Assembly (NCBI GenBank): GCA_029777145.1
Contig: JAKOSS010000342.1
Location: forward strand, 1 to 10,532
Length of the DNA stretch: 10,532 nt
Direction of reading: 5' to 3'
DNA from: Acidobacteriota bacterium
GTDB lineage: Bacteria > Acidobacteriota > Blastocatellia > Pyrinomonadales > Pyrinomonadaceae
A program made the position numbers and the translations under genes. Of the stretch, positions 1 to 7,162 are shown one piece after another; the first letter of the stretch is position 1; each line of letters starts with the position of its first letter. The notes under the pieces were generated by a model. That model was not told where the DNA came from and ran no database searches. It saw only the letters and a program-made list of their open reading frames with translations.

Positions 1-1
1 C

Positions 2-202
2 CCGACGCTGACCTTCAACGGCCCCGACGATGCCGACAGCGGAACGAACGCCCGCGGCCGCTGGATCCCGACATCGTCTGTCGAGCAATACGCCGCGACG
101 CTCGCGCGCTGGTACGGTCTGCCCGAAGGAGATCTGAACGGCGTGTTCCCGAAACTCGCAAACTTCCCGACGTCGAATCTCGGCTTCATGGGGGCAGCGT
201 AA
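2..202 (+). CDS. DUF1501-type protein, C-terminal end (partial)
   Basis: An open frame enters from the left edge (codons begin at base 2) and ends at TAA 200-202, giving the last 66 residues of a protein. The readable features are R-G-R-W-I-P-T, then V-E-Q-Y-A-A-T-L-A-R-W-Y-G, then F-P-K-L-A-N-F and a terminal N-L-G-F-M. From memory of the family, this is how DUF1501 proteins end: secreted, sulfatase-like proteins common in Planctomycetes, Bacteroidetes and Acidobacteria, often paired with a DUF1800 gene. Their biochemical role is not firmly established. The N-terminus, any Tat signal and the gene partner lie outside the window, so the assignment rests on the tail alone. Codon usage (G/C-rich third positions) matches the downstream genes, so the frame is real even if the family name were wrong. 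Confidence 0.7.
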   Translation, partial: PTLTFNGPDDADSGTNARGRWIPTSSVEQYAATLARWYGLPEGDLNGVFPKLANFPTSNLGFMGAA

Positions 203-216
203 CAATTGGGAATTGT
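202..216 (+). other. Small hairpin directly after the DUF1501-type stop codon
   Basis: ACAATT (202-207) and AATTGT (211-216) are perfect inverted repeats around a GGG loop. The stem starts on the last base of the TAA stop. It is A/T-rich and has no following T-run, so on its own it is a weak structure. Confidence 0.35.
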
Positions 217-223
217 AATGGCG

Positions 224-273
224 GAATTTTGGACTTTGTTTGGAGTTCCGCCTTCGGGCGGCCTTCAAAATTC
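224..273 (+). other. Nested inverted repeat with a UUCG tetraloop hairpin
   Basis: An outer 8-bp inverted repeat, GAATTTTG (224-231) and CAAAATTC (266-273), encloses a perfect 5-bp hairpin, CCGCC (248-252), TTCG loop (253-256), GGCGG (257-261). C(UUCG)G loops are exceptionally stable in RNA. The position 22 bp after a stop codon suits transcript 3'-end formation or protection, but no T-tract follows. A remnant of a dispersed intergenic repeat is the alternative. Confidence 0.4.
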
Positions 274-286
274 AACGATCGAAACG

Positions 287-312
287 GGGCCTCAAACGAG
301 GCCCGGCTTTCG
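287..312 (+). terminator. Candidate intrinsic terminator after the DUF1501-type gene
   Basis: GGGCCTC (287-293) and GAGGCCC (298-304) form a perfect 7-bp, mostly G/C stem with an AAAC loop, followed by GGCTTTCG. The stem is good, but the T-run is only three bases and starts 3 nt after the stem, so efficiency is doubtful. It is the best terminator-like structure between the upstream gene and pgsA. Confidence 0.4.
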
Positions 313-332
313 TCGAGATCGCTTCGGCGGCC

Positions 333-612
333 CGTTATCCGTTATCAGCTATCAGTTCTCAGCTATTCCGGAACCGTCCGGCTGGCTCGAACTTTGAATC
401 TTGCCCTTCACGAAATAACTGAAAACGGATAGGTGAAAGCTGATAGCCCCGCGCGTACTCTCTACTGCCTACCGCCTACTTTCTACCGCCGACTGCCTAC
501 TTCTTGACTCCCCATTGCGCCAAACCTACACTTGAGTTCAGAGTCGTGAGGCGACAGCCGAGAATCGTGAGCCTTGAATTTTGAATCTTGAATTCTGAAC
601 GTTGAACCCTGG
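333..612. repeat. Degenerate heptanucleotide-periodic tract upstream of pgsA
   Basis: Read in blocks of seven, most of this gene-free stretch shows a 7-bp period whose consensus drifts. Bases 333-367 are five blocks of the CGTTATC/AGCTATC kind. Bases 417-444 are four blocks resembling AACTGAA and AGCTGAT. Bases 452-500 are seven blocks ending in TAC or GAC (for example TCTCTAC 459-465, TGCCTAC 466-472 and again 494-500). Bases 531-614 are blocks centred on TGA (CTTGAGT 531-537, CTTGAAT 573-579 and 587-593). An imperfect 11-bp direct repeat (540-550 and 561-571) is spaced 21 bp, three periods. No coding potential resembling the neighbours is seen. Comparable heptameric short tandem repeats (STRRs) are known from cyanobacteria; homology to those is not implied. 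Confidence 0.7.
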
Positions 613-1299
613 ATGAATCTACCGAACTACCTGACATTGGGTCGTATCCTCGTCGTGCCGTTGCTGGTCGTCGTGCTGCTGACTTCTTTGTCGGATAAGT
701 GGTTTGGTATCAGCGGATACGCTTTCGCGATCGTGCTATTTCTGCTTGCCTCGCTGACTGACATCCTCGATGGCCATCTTGCCCGGAAACGCAATCAGGT
801 TTCGAATCTCGGAAAGCTGCTCGACCCGATCGCCGATAAACTTTTGGTGTCGGCCGCGCTCATCGTTCTCGTCGAAAAGCACCTCGCGCCGGCGTGGGCG
901 GTCGTCGTGATTCTCGGCCGTGAATTCATCATCACCGGCCTGCGTTCGGTTGCGGCGACGGAAGGGATTGTCATCCAGGCGAAGACGAGCGGCAAGATCA
1001 AAATGTGGGCGCAATGCGTGGCGATCGTCGCGTTGCTCGTCGCCGGCGCTAACGGCAATCCGCCGGTTTCGAATTTCGGCTGGAGCCTTCCGACCGTGTT
1101 TTTCTGGCGCGTCGCCGAGGTGCAAACCGCGTTCTCAAACCTCTTGACGTTCTCGCTCACCTCCAATGACTGGGAGGTTTTCGGCTATCTCGTCGGCCGC
1201 GGCGCGTTGTGGGTCTCCGTCGGACTCGCGCTTTGGTCGCTCTACGATTACTTCCGCTTTTTCATCGCCGAGACCGGTCGCCGCCGCGATGCCGAATAA
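613..1299 (+). CDS. pgsA: CDP-diacylglycerol--glycerol-3-phosphate 3-phosphatidyltransferase
   Basis: PgsA makes phosphatidylglycerophosphate from CDP-diacylglycerol and glycerol-3-phosphate at the inner membrane, the committed step to phosphatidylglycerol and cardiolipin. The CDP-alcohol phosphotransferase signature is intact: D50, D53, G54, A57, R58, G67, D71 and D75 with the family spacing (DG-x2-AR-x8-G-x3-D-x3-D). The N-terminus M-N-L-P-N-Y-L-T-L-G-R is typical, followed by several hydrophobic helices (about residues 11-25, 35-50, 77-105, 132-145 and 190-218). At 228 residues it is longer than the roughly 180-190 usual for PgsA; the extra length appears to be a loop at about 146-190, before the last helix. 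The ATG at 613 is chosen because family homology begins there. No Shine-Dalgarno sequence precedes it; the heptad repeat runs up to the codon instead. The next gene begins 64 bp downstream. Confidence 0.93.
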   Translation: MNLPNYLTLGRILVVPLLVVVLLTSLSDKWFGISGYAFAIVLFLLASLTDILDGHLARKRNQVSNLGKLLDPIADKLLVSAALIVLVEKHLAPAWAVVVILGREFIITGLRSVAATEGIVIQAKTSGKIKMWAQCVAIVALLVAGANGNPPVSNFGWSLPTVFFWRVAEVQTAFSNLLTFSLTSNDWEVFGYLVGRGALWVSVGLALWSLYDYFRFFIAETGRRRDAE

Positions 1300-1363
1300 C
1301 GACGGCCGTTGACTCGAACGCAGTTTGAACTTAACGTGTTCTTGCCGAAGATACCGTCGAACA

Positions 1364-3805
1364 ATGCTAAGAAAGTCTCTTGCCGCGCTCTTATCGCTTC
1401 TCGTTTTGGCGACGTTCCTTCCGAATCTCGGAACGGACGCGGCGATCGCGGTCCAAACGACTCGATTCCACGAAAACTTTGATTCCGTCACGGCACCGAA
1501 TTTCCCGAACGGCTGGACGGTCGAATCGACCGGTACCGGCGCGACGTTCGCGATCGCGACGGATCTCGCGGACACGCCACCGAACGCGGTCCATACCGTC
1601 AGCCCGCCGACCACCAGCAGCACGACGCTGACGTCGCCGCAAATGTTCGTCACGGGCGCTAACACGGTTCTCGGATTCAAGCAGAAATACGCGATGGAAA
1701 CGACTTACGACGGCGGCGTTCTCGAGATGAGCGTCGCCGGCGGACCGTGGCACGACATCGTCGATGCCGGCGGCGTATTCCTCTCGGGCGGCTACACCCA
1801 GGATCTGAATTTCACGACGAATCCGCTTTCCGGACGGCGCGCGTGGTCTGGAGCGACGCAAATCGGTTTCGCGACCTGTACGGTTCGGCTTCCGTCCTAC
1901 ACCTTCGGACAAGTCGTCCGCTTTCGCTGGATCCTCGGCACCAACGACAGTTTCGGCAACGACGGTTGGTGGATAGATTCGATCACGCTTGATGCGATCC
2001 CGGCCGGCTCGGATCCGGCTCCGATCACGATCGGCGATTCGGGACCTGCAACTCCGTATCCGGCCGCGATCAATGTTTCCGGCATAAACGGGTTCGTGAC
2101 CGGCGTTTCGGTGAATCTGGGCGGGCTCTCGCATACTTCACCGGACGATCTCGACGTCATGCTCGTCGCTCCGAACGGCCGTGCCGTGATGCTCATGTCG
2201 GACGCCGGCGGCACGAACCCGATCACCGGGACCGATCTGACATTCAACGATTCGGCTGCGGGAACGCTTCCGGATTCAGGAACGATTCAAAGCGGGTTCT
2301 ACAAACCGACCGACTTCGAGCCGGGTGATCCATTCCCCGCGCCGGCGCCGCAAACCACGCCTTCGAACTCGCTCGGCAGTCTCTTCGGGACCAATCCGAA
2401 CGGAACGTGGAAGCTCTATATCGTCGACGACGCCGGATCGAACGCCGGAACGCTCGATTCCGGTTGGAGCATCGATCTATTGACATCGCCGAACGCGTGT
2501 CTTTTCACTTTGGCACCGACCGCGCAGAGTTTCCCGGCATCGGGCGGCAACGGCGCGTTCGAGGTCAACATTCCGGCCGGTTGCGGGTGGTCGGCGTCGT
2601 CGCTCTCGGCCTATGTTTCGGTAACTTCGTCGGGGACCGGCGAAGGGGCCGGTGCGGTAACGTACGCCATCGGTGCGAACACGCTCGGCGCTCGGACCGG
2701 ATTGATCAGCGTCACGGACGGCGTCACGACAAAGACGTTCCAGGCGCAGCAGGCGTCGGGATGTCCGACGTCGATCGCCCAATCGGCTGTGTCGGTCGGA
2801 CCTGCCGGCGGAAATGTCGCCGTTGAGGTCACGGCGTCCGGCGGTTGCGTCTGGCAGGCATCGACGGGATCGGGTTGGATAAACGTCACTTCGGGTCCGC
2901 AATCCGGCAATGGATCGGCCGAGTTCACAGTCGCGCTGAATCCGACCCGCACATCCCGGACGGCAAACGTCACGATCGGTGCACAAACATTGCAGGTTTC
3001 GCAATCCGGCGCGTTGCCGGTCAGGTTCGACTTTGACGGTGACGGCCGCTCGGACATTTCGGTTTTCCGTAGCGGCACGTGGCATCTGCTGCGATCGAAC
3101 GACGGTTATCTTTCAACCCAATTCGGGATCGCGACGGACCGCCTTGTTCCGGCGGATTTCGACGCGGACGGCAAAACGGACGTCGCCGTTTTCCGCGACG
3201 GGGTATGGTACATCCTGCGAAGCACGGATGCGACGGTTTCGATCCTCAATTTCGGACTTGGAACAGACCTTCCGGTTCCGGCGGATTACGACGGCGACGG
3301 ATTCGCCGAGCCTTCGGTTTTCCGCGACGGACTTTGGTATCGCTACAGTCTTTCAACATCGCAGACCTCGCAGGAGCAGTTCGGACTGGCGGGCGACCGG
3401 CCGGTCGTTGCGGATTACGATGGGGACGGCCGCGCCGATCTCGCCGTCTACCGAAACGGCGTCTGGTATCTACAGCGATCGCTCCTCGGATTCGCGGCCA
3501 TCCAGTTCGGCCTCGGAACGGACCGGCCGGTGACGGGTGACTTCGACGGCGACGGCCGCGCCGATCTCGCGGTCTATCGTGACGGCGACTGGCACGTCCT
3601 TGCCGGATCGCAAAACTACAGCGTCACGCATTTCGGGATCGCGACCGACGTTCCGGTGGCCGCCGACTATGACGGCGACGGGCGCACCGACAGGGCCGTT
3701 TTCCGCGCCGGCAATTGGTACCTCGATCGGTCTTCCGAAGGGTTCGCCGTGACTCAATTTGGAATCGCCACCGACTTCCCCGTCCCGGCCGCGTTCAATC
3801 CGTAA
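1364..3805 (+). CDS. Secreted multidomain protein: MAM-like, P-domain-like, BACON x2, VCBS/FG-GAP-like repeats
   Basis: A predicted extracellular or surface protein of 813 residues with no obvious catalytic domain. Residues 1-27 form a signal peptide (R/K start, Leu-rich core, A-I-A before the mature end). Residues about 30-212 resemble a MAM/jelly-roll domain ending in D-G-W-W-I-D-S-I. About 220-376 resembles a proprotein-convertase P-domain (D-D-L-D-V-M-L, N-G-T-W-K-L-Y, D-S-G-W-S-I). Two BACON-like domains follow (about 379-465 and 467-550), each with G-C-x-W and often linked to carbohydrate or mucin binding. Residues 556-809 are six tandem repeats. Start: the frame opens at TTG 1325, but ATG 1364 gives a clean signal peptide, so I prefer it. 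No Shine-Dalgarno is visible. Likely roles are adhesion or polymer binding, but the ligand is unknown. No C-terminal sorting signal is seen; the protein ends in A-F-N-P right after the last repeat. Confidence 0.85.
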   Translation: MLRKSLAALLSLLVLATFLPNLGTDAAIAVQTTRFHENFDSVTAPNFPNGWTVESTGTGATFAIATDLADTPPNAVHTVSPPTTSSTTLTSPQMFVTGANTVLGFKQKYAMETTYDGGVLEMSVAGGPWHDIVDAGGVFLSGGYTQDLNFTTNPLSGRRAWSGATQIGFATCTVRLPSYTFGQVVRFRWILGTNDSFGNDGWWIDSITLDAIPAGSDPAPITIGDSGPATPYPAAINVSGINGFVTGVSVNLGGLSHTSPDDLDVMLVAPNGRAVMLMSDAGGTNPITGTDLTFNDSAAGTLPDSGTIQSGFYKPTDFEPGDPFPAPAPQTTPSNSLGSLFGTNPNGTWKLYIVDDAGSNAGTLDSGWSIDLLTSPNACLFTLAPTAQSFPASGGNGAFEVNIPAGCGWSASSLSAYVSVTSSGTGEGAGAVTYAIGANTLGARTGLISVTDGVTTKTFQAQQASGCPTSIAQSAVSVGPAGGNVAVEVTASGGCVWQASTGSGWINVTSGPQSGNGSAEFTVALNPTRTSRTANVTIGAQTLQVSQSGALPVRFDFDGDGRSDISVFRSGTWHLLRSNDGYLSTQFGIATDRLVPADFDADGKTDVAVFRDGVWYILRSTDATVSILNFGLGTDLPVPADYDGDGFAEPSVFRDGLWYRYSLSTSQTSQEQFGLAGDRPVVADYDGDGRADLAVYRNGVWYLQRSLLGFAAIQFGLGTDRPVTGDFDGDGRADLAVYRDGDWHVLAGSQNYSVTHFGIATDVPVAADYDGDGRTDRAVFRAGNWYLDRSSEGFAVTQFGIATDFPVPAAFNP
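3029..3790 (+). repeat. Six tandem 42-43-codon VCBS/FG-GAP-like repeats
   Basis: Within the secreted protein, residues 556-809 divide without remainder into six units of 42, 43, 43, 42, 42 and 42 residues. Each unit opens with an acidic D-[FY]-D-x-D-G-x-x-[DE] loop resembling calcium-binding loops. It continues with [AS]-V-[FY]-R-x-G-x-W, then about 13 variable residues, then F-G-[IL]-[AG]-[TG]-D-x-x-V. Unit 3 has E instead of the final acidic D and the most divergent middle. Such arrays usually fold as blades of a beta-propeller; six or seven blades would close a ring, which fits six units plus strands from flanking sequence. The blade count and calcium binding are inference. Confidence 0.85.
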
Positions 3806-3960
3806 TCGCCGGCGTCCCATCCCGGGAATCATCGCGGAATTCGGGGATCGAATCGCGTTTTGTCCACCCAGATCGGCGAGAATTCGCGGGGAGCGTCCCT
3901 GACCGTTATCTTGGTCGAAGTTATTTACAAATCCGGCGGTTGATGCCAGAATTAGACACG

Positions 3961-4827
3961 ATGTTCAGACTTGCAGCGGGAACAATTTTGCTTGCTCTGT
4001 GTGCCTTTGCGGCGGCGGCGCAGCAGCGCCCGTTGCTGACCGAGGATGTCGACATCACCGAGACCGGCGCGATCGAGGTTTCGGCCGGCGTCGATTTTCT
4101 TCAGAACGTGAAATTGCCGCTTTCCGGATTGAGAGGCGACCTGACGCGAGTCGGCGACATTCGGATCAGGCAGGGATTCGCCGGAAACGTCGAGATCCAG
4201 CTCGAGGGCACGATCCAGAATTTCCTCGCGATCAATTCCGCGACAACGCCGTCGCCGATTCCGCTGAGCATCGCCGGCAATTCGACGAACGACTTCGACG
4301 ACATCACCGTCTCCGCCAAGATCAAACTGCGCAACGAAGCCAAGGGCCTTCCGGCGATCGGAATGAAGTTCGGCTTCCAGTTGCCGAACACCGATCAGGC
4401 CAAAGGCATCGGCACGAACCAGATCAATATCTTTTCCAAGATCCTGCTGCAGAAGCGATTCGGCAAACGTCCGAAAGGCGGCGCGCTCGCGAACATCTTC
4501 GGCAACGTCGGGCTCGGCATCATGACCGCGCCGCTCGCCAAATTCACCCAGAACGACGTTTTCCTCTATGGTCTCGCGGGAATTTTCAGGGTCAACGACC
4601 GCATCAACATCGTCAGCGAAGTCAACGGCCGAATGAACACCCGGAAAGACGCGGCGCCGCTTGGAACGGAAAGCGTCGGGCAATTCAGGATCGGAACCCA
4701 GATCCGCGCCTCCGGCATTCGCTTCGATACCGCGGCCGTCTTCGGGTTGACCAAATTCAGTCCGCGAACCGGCGTGACGTTCGGCGTCACCTACCAGTCC
4801 CCGAAAATTTTCACCCCTGCACAGTAG
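3961..4827 (+). CDS. Probable outer-membrane beta-barrel protein
   Basis: A 288-residue protein beginning with a signal peptide (residues 1-20, M-F-R-L then a hydrophobic core and A-A-A-A before Q-Q-R-P-L-L). The mature part is built of alternating polar/hydrophobic strands with repeated Gly and aromatic residues (for example I-G-M-K-F-G-F-Q-L-P, F-G-N-V-G-L-G-I-M, V-F-L-Y-G-L-A-G-I-F, T-F-G-V-T-Y). That is typical of an outer-membrane barrel, possibly of the 'transporter/phenol MetA pathway' (Phenol_MetA_deg-like) group. I cannot name a substrate. ATG 3961 is preferred; an in-frame ATG at 3943 would add six residues, and longer frames reaching 3715 overlap the previous gene. It ends 7 bp before trpE, so it probably shares a transcript with the trp genes. 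It lacks a C-terminal aromatic residue (it ends T-P-A-Q), unlike classic BAM substrates, which leaves some doubt. Confidence 0.7.
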   Translation: MFRLAAGTILLALCAFAAAAQQRPLLTEDVDITETGAIEVSAGVDFLQNVKLPLSGLRGDLTRVGDIRIRQGFAGNVEIQLEGTIQNFLAINSATTPSPIPLSIAGNSTNDFDDITVSAKIKLRNEAKGLPAIGMKFGFQLPNTDQAKGIGTNQINIFSKILLQKRFGKRPKGGALANIFGNVGLGIMTAPLAKFTQNDVFLYGLAGIFRVNDRINIVSEVNGRMNTRKDAAPLGTESVGQFRIGTQIRASGIRFDTAAVFGLTKFSPRTGVTFGVTYQSPKIFTPAQ

Positions 4828-4834
4828 AACCTGG

Positions 4835-6346
4835 ATGGTTGCGATTTCTCCGAACAACTTCGACGATTTTCTCGCCGAGTGCGGTAAAGGCAACGTCGTT
4901 CCGGTCGTGCGCAGCGTCCTTGCCGATCTCCAAACACCGGTCAGCGCGTTTCTTCAGATCGCCGCGGGCCAGCCGCAGTCGTTCTTGCTTGAATCGATCG
5001 AGGGCGGCGAACGTCTCGCCCGTTATTCATTTCTTGCGTCGAAACCTTTCATGACGCTGCGGACGAGAAATTCCGTGACGACCGTCGAGAAAGACGGATC
5101 GACCAAGACTTTCCCCGAGAAGACGGCGATCGATTATCTGCGGGAACATTTTTCGCGGTATCGCCTAGCCCGGCGCGAAAAACTTCCGCCATTGTGCGGC
5201 GGCGCCGTCGGCTTCTTCGCGTACGATGCGGCGCGCTGGTTCGAACCGGCGATCTCGCACAAAACGGCCGGCGCCGGCACCGACGCCGCGTGGATGTTCT
5301 TCGAGAACATGCTTGTTTTCGATCGGCTGCGGCAACGGATCGAGATCGTCGCGATCGTTTTTACAGACGAAGCCAACGGCGACTCCGACCGTCTCCGCGA
5401 ACTTTACGACCGGGCCGTCGGGGAAACCGCGGCGATCGCCGCCAAACTGCGTGAGCGTCCGCAATTGACGCGTCAGAAGCCGAGATCGGAAGTTTCGAAG
5501 CAATTCGTCTCAAACTGGAAAAAGCCCGACTTTCTCGCCGCCGTCAGTACGATCCGCGAACATATTTTCGCCGGGAACGCTTATCAGGTGGTCCTATCGC
5601 AAAAGTTTCGCCGGCCGACATCCGCCGAACCCGTCGATATTTACAGGGCGCTTCGGACGACAAATCCGTCGCCGTACATGTTCTACCTCGATCTCGGCGA
5701 CGAAACGCTGATCGGCGCGTCGCCGGAGATGCTCGTGAGATGTCACGGCCGCAAGGTCGAATACCGGCCGATCGCGGGAACGCGGCCGCGCGGCGCGACC
5801 GAGACCGAAGACTGGATCCTCGCCGAAGACCTGCGATCCGACATCAAGGAGATCTCCGAACACGTGATGCTCGTCGACCTCGGGCGGAACGATCTCGGGC
5901 GCGTCTCGGATTTTGGATCGGTCGAGGTTGCCGAACTCATGAAGATCGAGAAATACTCGCACGTTCAGCACCTTGTCACGAGTCTTCAGTCGCGACTCAG
6001 CGACGAACACGACCGGTTCGACGCGCTCGCCGCGTGCTTCCCGGCCGGAACCGTTTCGGGAGCGCCGAAGGTACGCGCGATGCAGATCATCGACGAACTT
6101 GAACCGGATCGGCGCGGAGTTTACGCCGGCGCGATCGGTTACATCGATTACGCTGAAAATCTCGACACCTGCATCGCGATCCGGACGATCCGGCTCAAGG
6201 ACGGAACGGCGTCGATCCAGGCCGGAGCGGGCATCGTCGCCGATTCCGTGCCGGAAAAAGAGTACGAAGAGACGATCAACAAGGCGCGGGCCTTGATACG
6301 CGCCGTTGATATGGCGGAGAATTTTGACGAGGAGACACTCACATGA
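4835..6346 (+). CDS. trpE: Anthranilate synthase component I
   Basis: TrpE converts chorismate to anthranilate using ammonia delivered by TrpG, the first step of tryptophan synthesis, in the cytoplasm. The 503 residues match the family length. The L-L-E-S motif at 51-54 is the tryptophan feedback site of TrpE, favouring TrpE over PabB. The C-terminal chorismate-binding domain is complete: A-Y-Q-V-V-L-S-Q, N-P-S-P-Y-M-F, I-G-A-S-P-E-M-L, I-A-G-T-R-P-R-G, a Mg-binding L-V-D-L-G-R-N-D-L-G-R, G-T-V-S-G-A-P-K and A-G-A-G-I-V-A-D-S. Start ATG 4835 lies 7 bp after the preceding stop and has no clear Shine-Dalgarno; the bases before it, AACCTGG, resemble those before pgsA. The stop overlaps the ankyrin gene start by 4 nt. 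No tryptophan-rich leader peptide is visible upstream; feedback inhibition is expected from the L-L-E-S site. Confidence 0.95.
   Translation: MVAISPNNFDDFLAECGKGNVVPVVRSVLADLQTPVSAFLQIAAGQPQSFLLESIEGGERLARYSFLASKPFMTLRTRNSVTTVEKDGSTKTFPEKTAIDYLREHFSRYRLARREKLPPLCGGAVGFFAYDAARWFEPAISHKTAGAGTDAAWMFFENMLVFDRLRQRIEIVAIVFTDEANGDSDRLRELYDRAVGETAAIAAKLRERPQLTRQKPRSEVSKQFVSNWKKPDFLAAVSTIREHIFAGNAYQVVLSQKFRRPTSAEPVDIYRALRTTNPSPYMFYLDLGDETLIGASPEMLVRCHGRKVEYRPIAGTRPRGATETEDWILAEDLRSDIKEISEHVMLVDLGRNDLGRVSDFGSVEVAELMKIEKYSHVQHLVTSLQSRLSDEHDRFDALAACFPAGTVSGAPKVRAMQIIDELEPDRRGVYAGAIGYIDYAENLDTCIAIRTIRLKDGTASIQAGAGIVADSVPEKEYEETINKARALIRAVDMAENFDEETLT
6329..6334 (+). promoter_or_regulatory. Shine-Dalgarno sequence of the ankyrin lipoprotein gene
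   Basis: GAGGAG lies inside the trpE 3' end, 8 nt before ATG 6343. It is the only convincing Shine-Dalgarno sequence I found before a start in this window, and it fixes the start of the downstream gene. Together with the ATGA overlap it suggests translational coupling to trpE. Confidence 0.75.
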
Positions 6347-7161
6347 AGTCTGTTTTGATCGGAACGTGTTTGATTTTTGTCGCGCTCGCCGCTGCGTGCG
6401 GTGGCCGGTCGCTCGAAACGACGCCCGAAATGGCGCAGAGCCTGCTCAAGGCGCGCGGTTTCAATTTCACCCAGGACGAGTTCTTCAAGGCGCTGCGACA
6501 GAGCGAGTCGTCGGACGTCGCGCTTTTTCTGCAAGCCGGCATGGATCCGAATGTCCGCAATGAAAAAGGCGAAACCGCGCTGACGTTCGCGGCCGCCAAT
6601 TCCAACGTCGAAACGGTCAAGGTGCTGGCGGCCAAAGCCGATCTCAATATCAAGGACGGCGCGGACAACATGCCGCTCTTCGTCGCGCTGAAGAAGCAAA
6701 AATACGACAACTTCGACCATCTCCTCAGTGCCGGCGCCGATCCGAACAGTACCGGAACTGCCGGCAACACGAAGAAGCAGTCGGTGCTCTACGTCGCCAT
6801 TCTTCAAAACCGGATGGCGAACATCAAGAAGCTGATCGAAAAGGGGGCGGACCCTGATCAGCCCGACGCCGACGGCGCCGTCCCGATTTCCGAACATGCG
6901 ATCGCGCCGCTCGCCGACCTCGAGGTCGTCAAACTGCTTCTTTCGAAGACCCGGAATATCAACATCCCCGAAGGCGATGGCTCGACGGTTTTGATGTATG
7001 CGGCCGGGAACACGAAGATGCCGCGCTCTGACCTGAAAGAGATCATCCGATTGCTGCTCGAAAAAGGCGCCGACAAATCGATGAAGGACAAGGACGGAAA
7101 AACGGCGCTTGATCGGGCAAAAAAGGCGAAGAACACGGAGGCGATCGAACTCCTGCAATAA
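6343..7161 (+). CDS. Ankyrin-repeat lipoprotein between trpE and trpG
   Basis: A 272-residue protein with an N-terminal lipoprotein-like signal: M-K-S, a hydrophobic core and A-L-A-A-A-C-G-G, placing the lipidated Cys at 19 (Ala rather than Leu at -3, so a relaxed lipobox). Residues from about 40 to the end form roughly six ankyrin repeats, seen in L-F-L-Q-A-G-M-D-P-N, G-E-T-A-L-T-F-A-A, L-L-S-A-G-A-D-P-N, L-I-E-K-G-A-D-P-D and L-L-L-E-K-G-A-D. Bacterial ankyrin proteins usually bind other proteins; no enzyme domain is seen. It would be envelope-anchored, so a direct role with cytoplasmic anthranilate synthase is not obvious. Its ATG overlaps the trpE stop (ATGA) and a strong Shine-Dalgarno precedes it; trpG starts 1 nt after its stop. 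Codon usage resembles the neighbours. Function unknown. Confidence 0.88.
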   Translation: MKSVLIGTCLIFVALAAACGGRSLETTPEMAQSLLKARGFNFTQDEFFKALRQSESSDVALFLQAGMDPNVRNEKGETALTFAAANSNVETVKVLAAKADLNIKDGADNMPLFVALKKQKYDNFDHLLSAGADPNSTGTAGNTKKQSVLYVAILQNRMANIKKLIEKGADPDQPDADGAVPISEHAIAPLADLEVVKLLLSKTRNINIPEGDGSTVLMYAAGNTKMPRSDLKEIIRLLLEKGADKSMKDKDGKTALDRAKKAKNTEAIELLQ

Positions 7162-7162
7162 G

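Noticed and set aside
206..432. Short plus-strand open frames of 60-67 codons in the left intergenic region
   Set aside because: They overlap one another in different frames across hairpins and heptad repeats, share the repeat bias and have no Shine-Dalgarno or family resemblance.
452..507. CRISPR-like short repeats ending in CTAC
   Set aside because: The units are only 7 bp, contiguous and degenerate, with no spacers or cas genes.
1325..1353. Promoter TTGAAC-17-AAGATA before the secreted protein
   Set aside because: The -10 hexamer matches the consensus poorly and would lie only about 10 bp before the start codon.
1325..1363. TTG start at 1325 for the secreted protein
   Set aside because: It would place 13 residues (including two Cys and several Arg) before an otherwise standard signal peptide starting at ATG 1364.
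3806..3960. Trp leader peptide/attenuator or promoter before the barrel-trpE run
   Set aside because: No short frame with tandem Trp codons, no terminator/antiterminator pair and no good -35/-10 pair could be found in this 155-bp gap.
3952..4893. 313-codon open frame on the minus strand opposite the barrel gene
   Set aside because: It is exactly antisense to a gene with a signal peptide and clear strand pattern. Its product is Arg/Asp/Glu-rich low-complexity sequence, as expected from GC-rich codon shadows.
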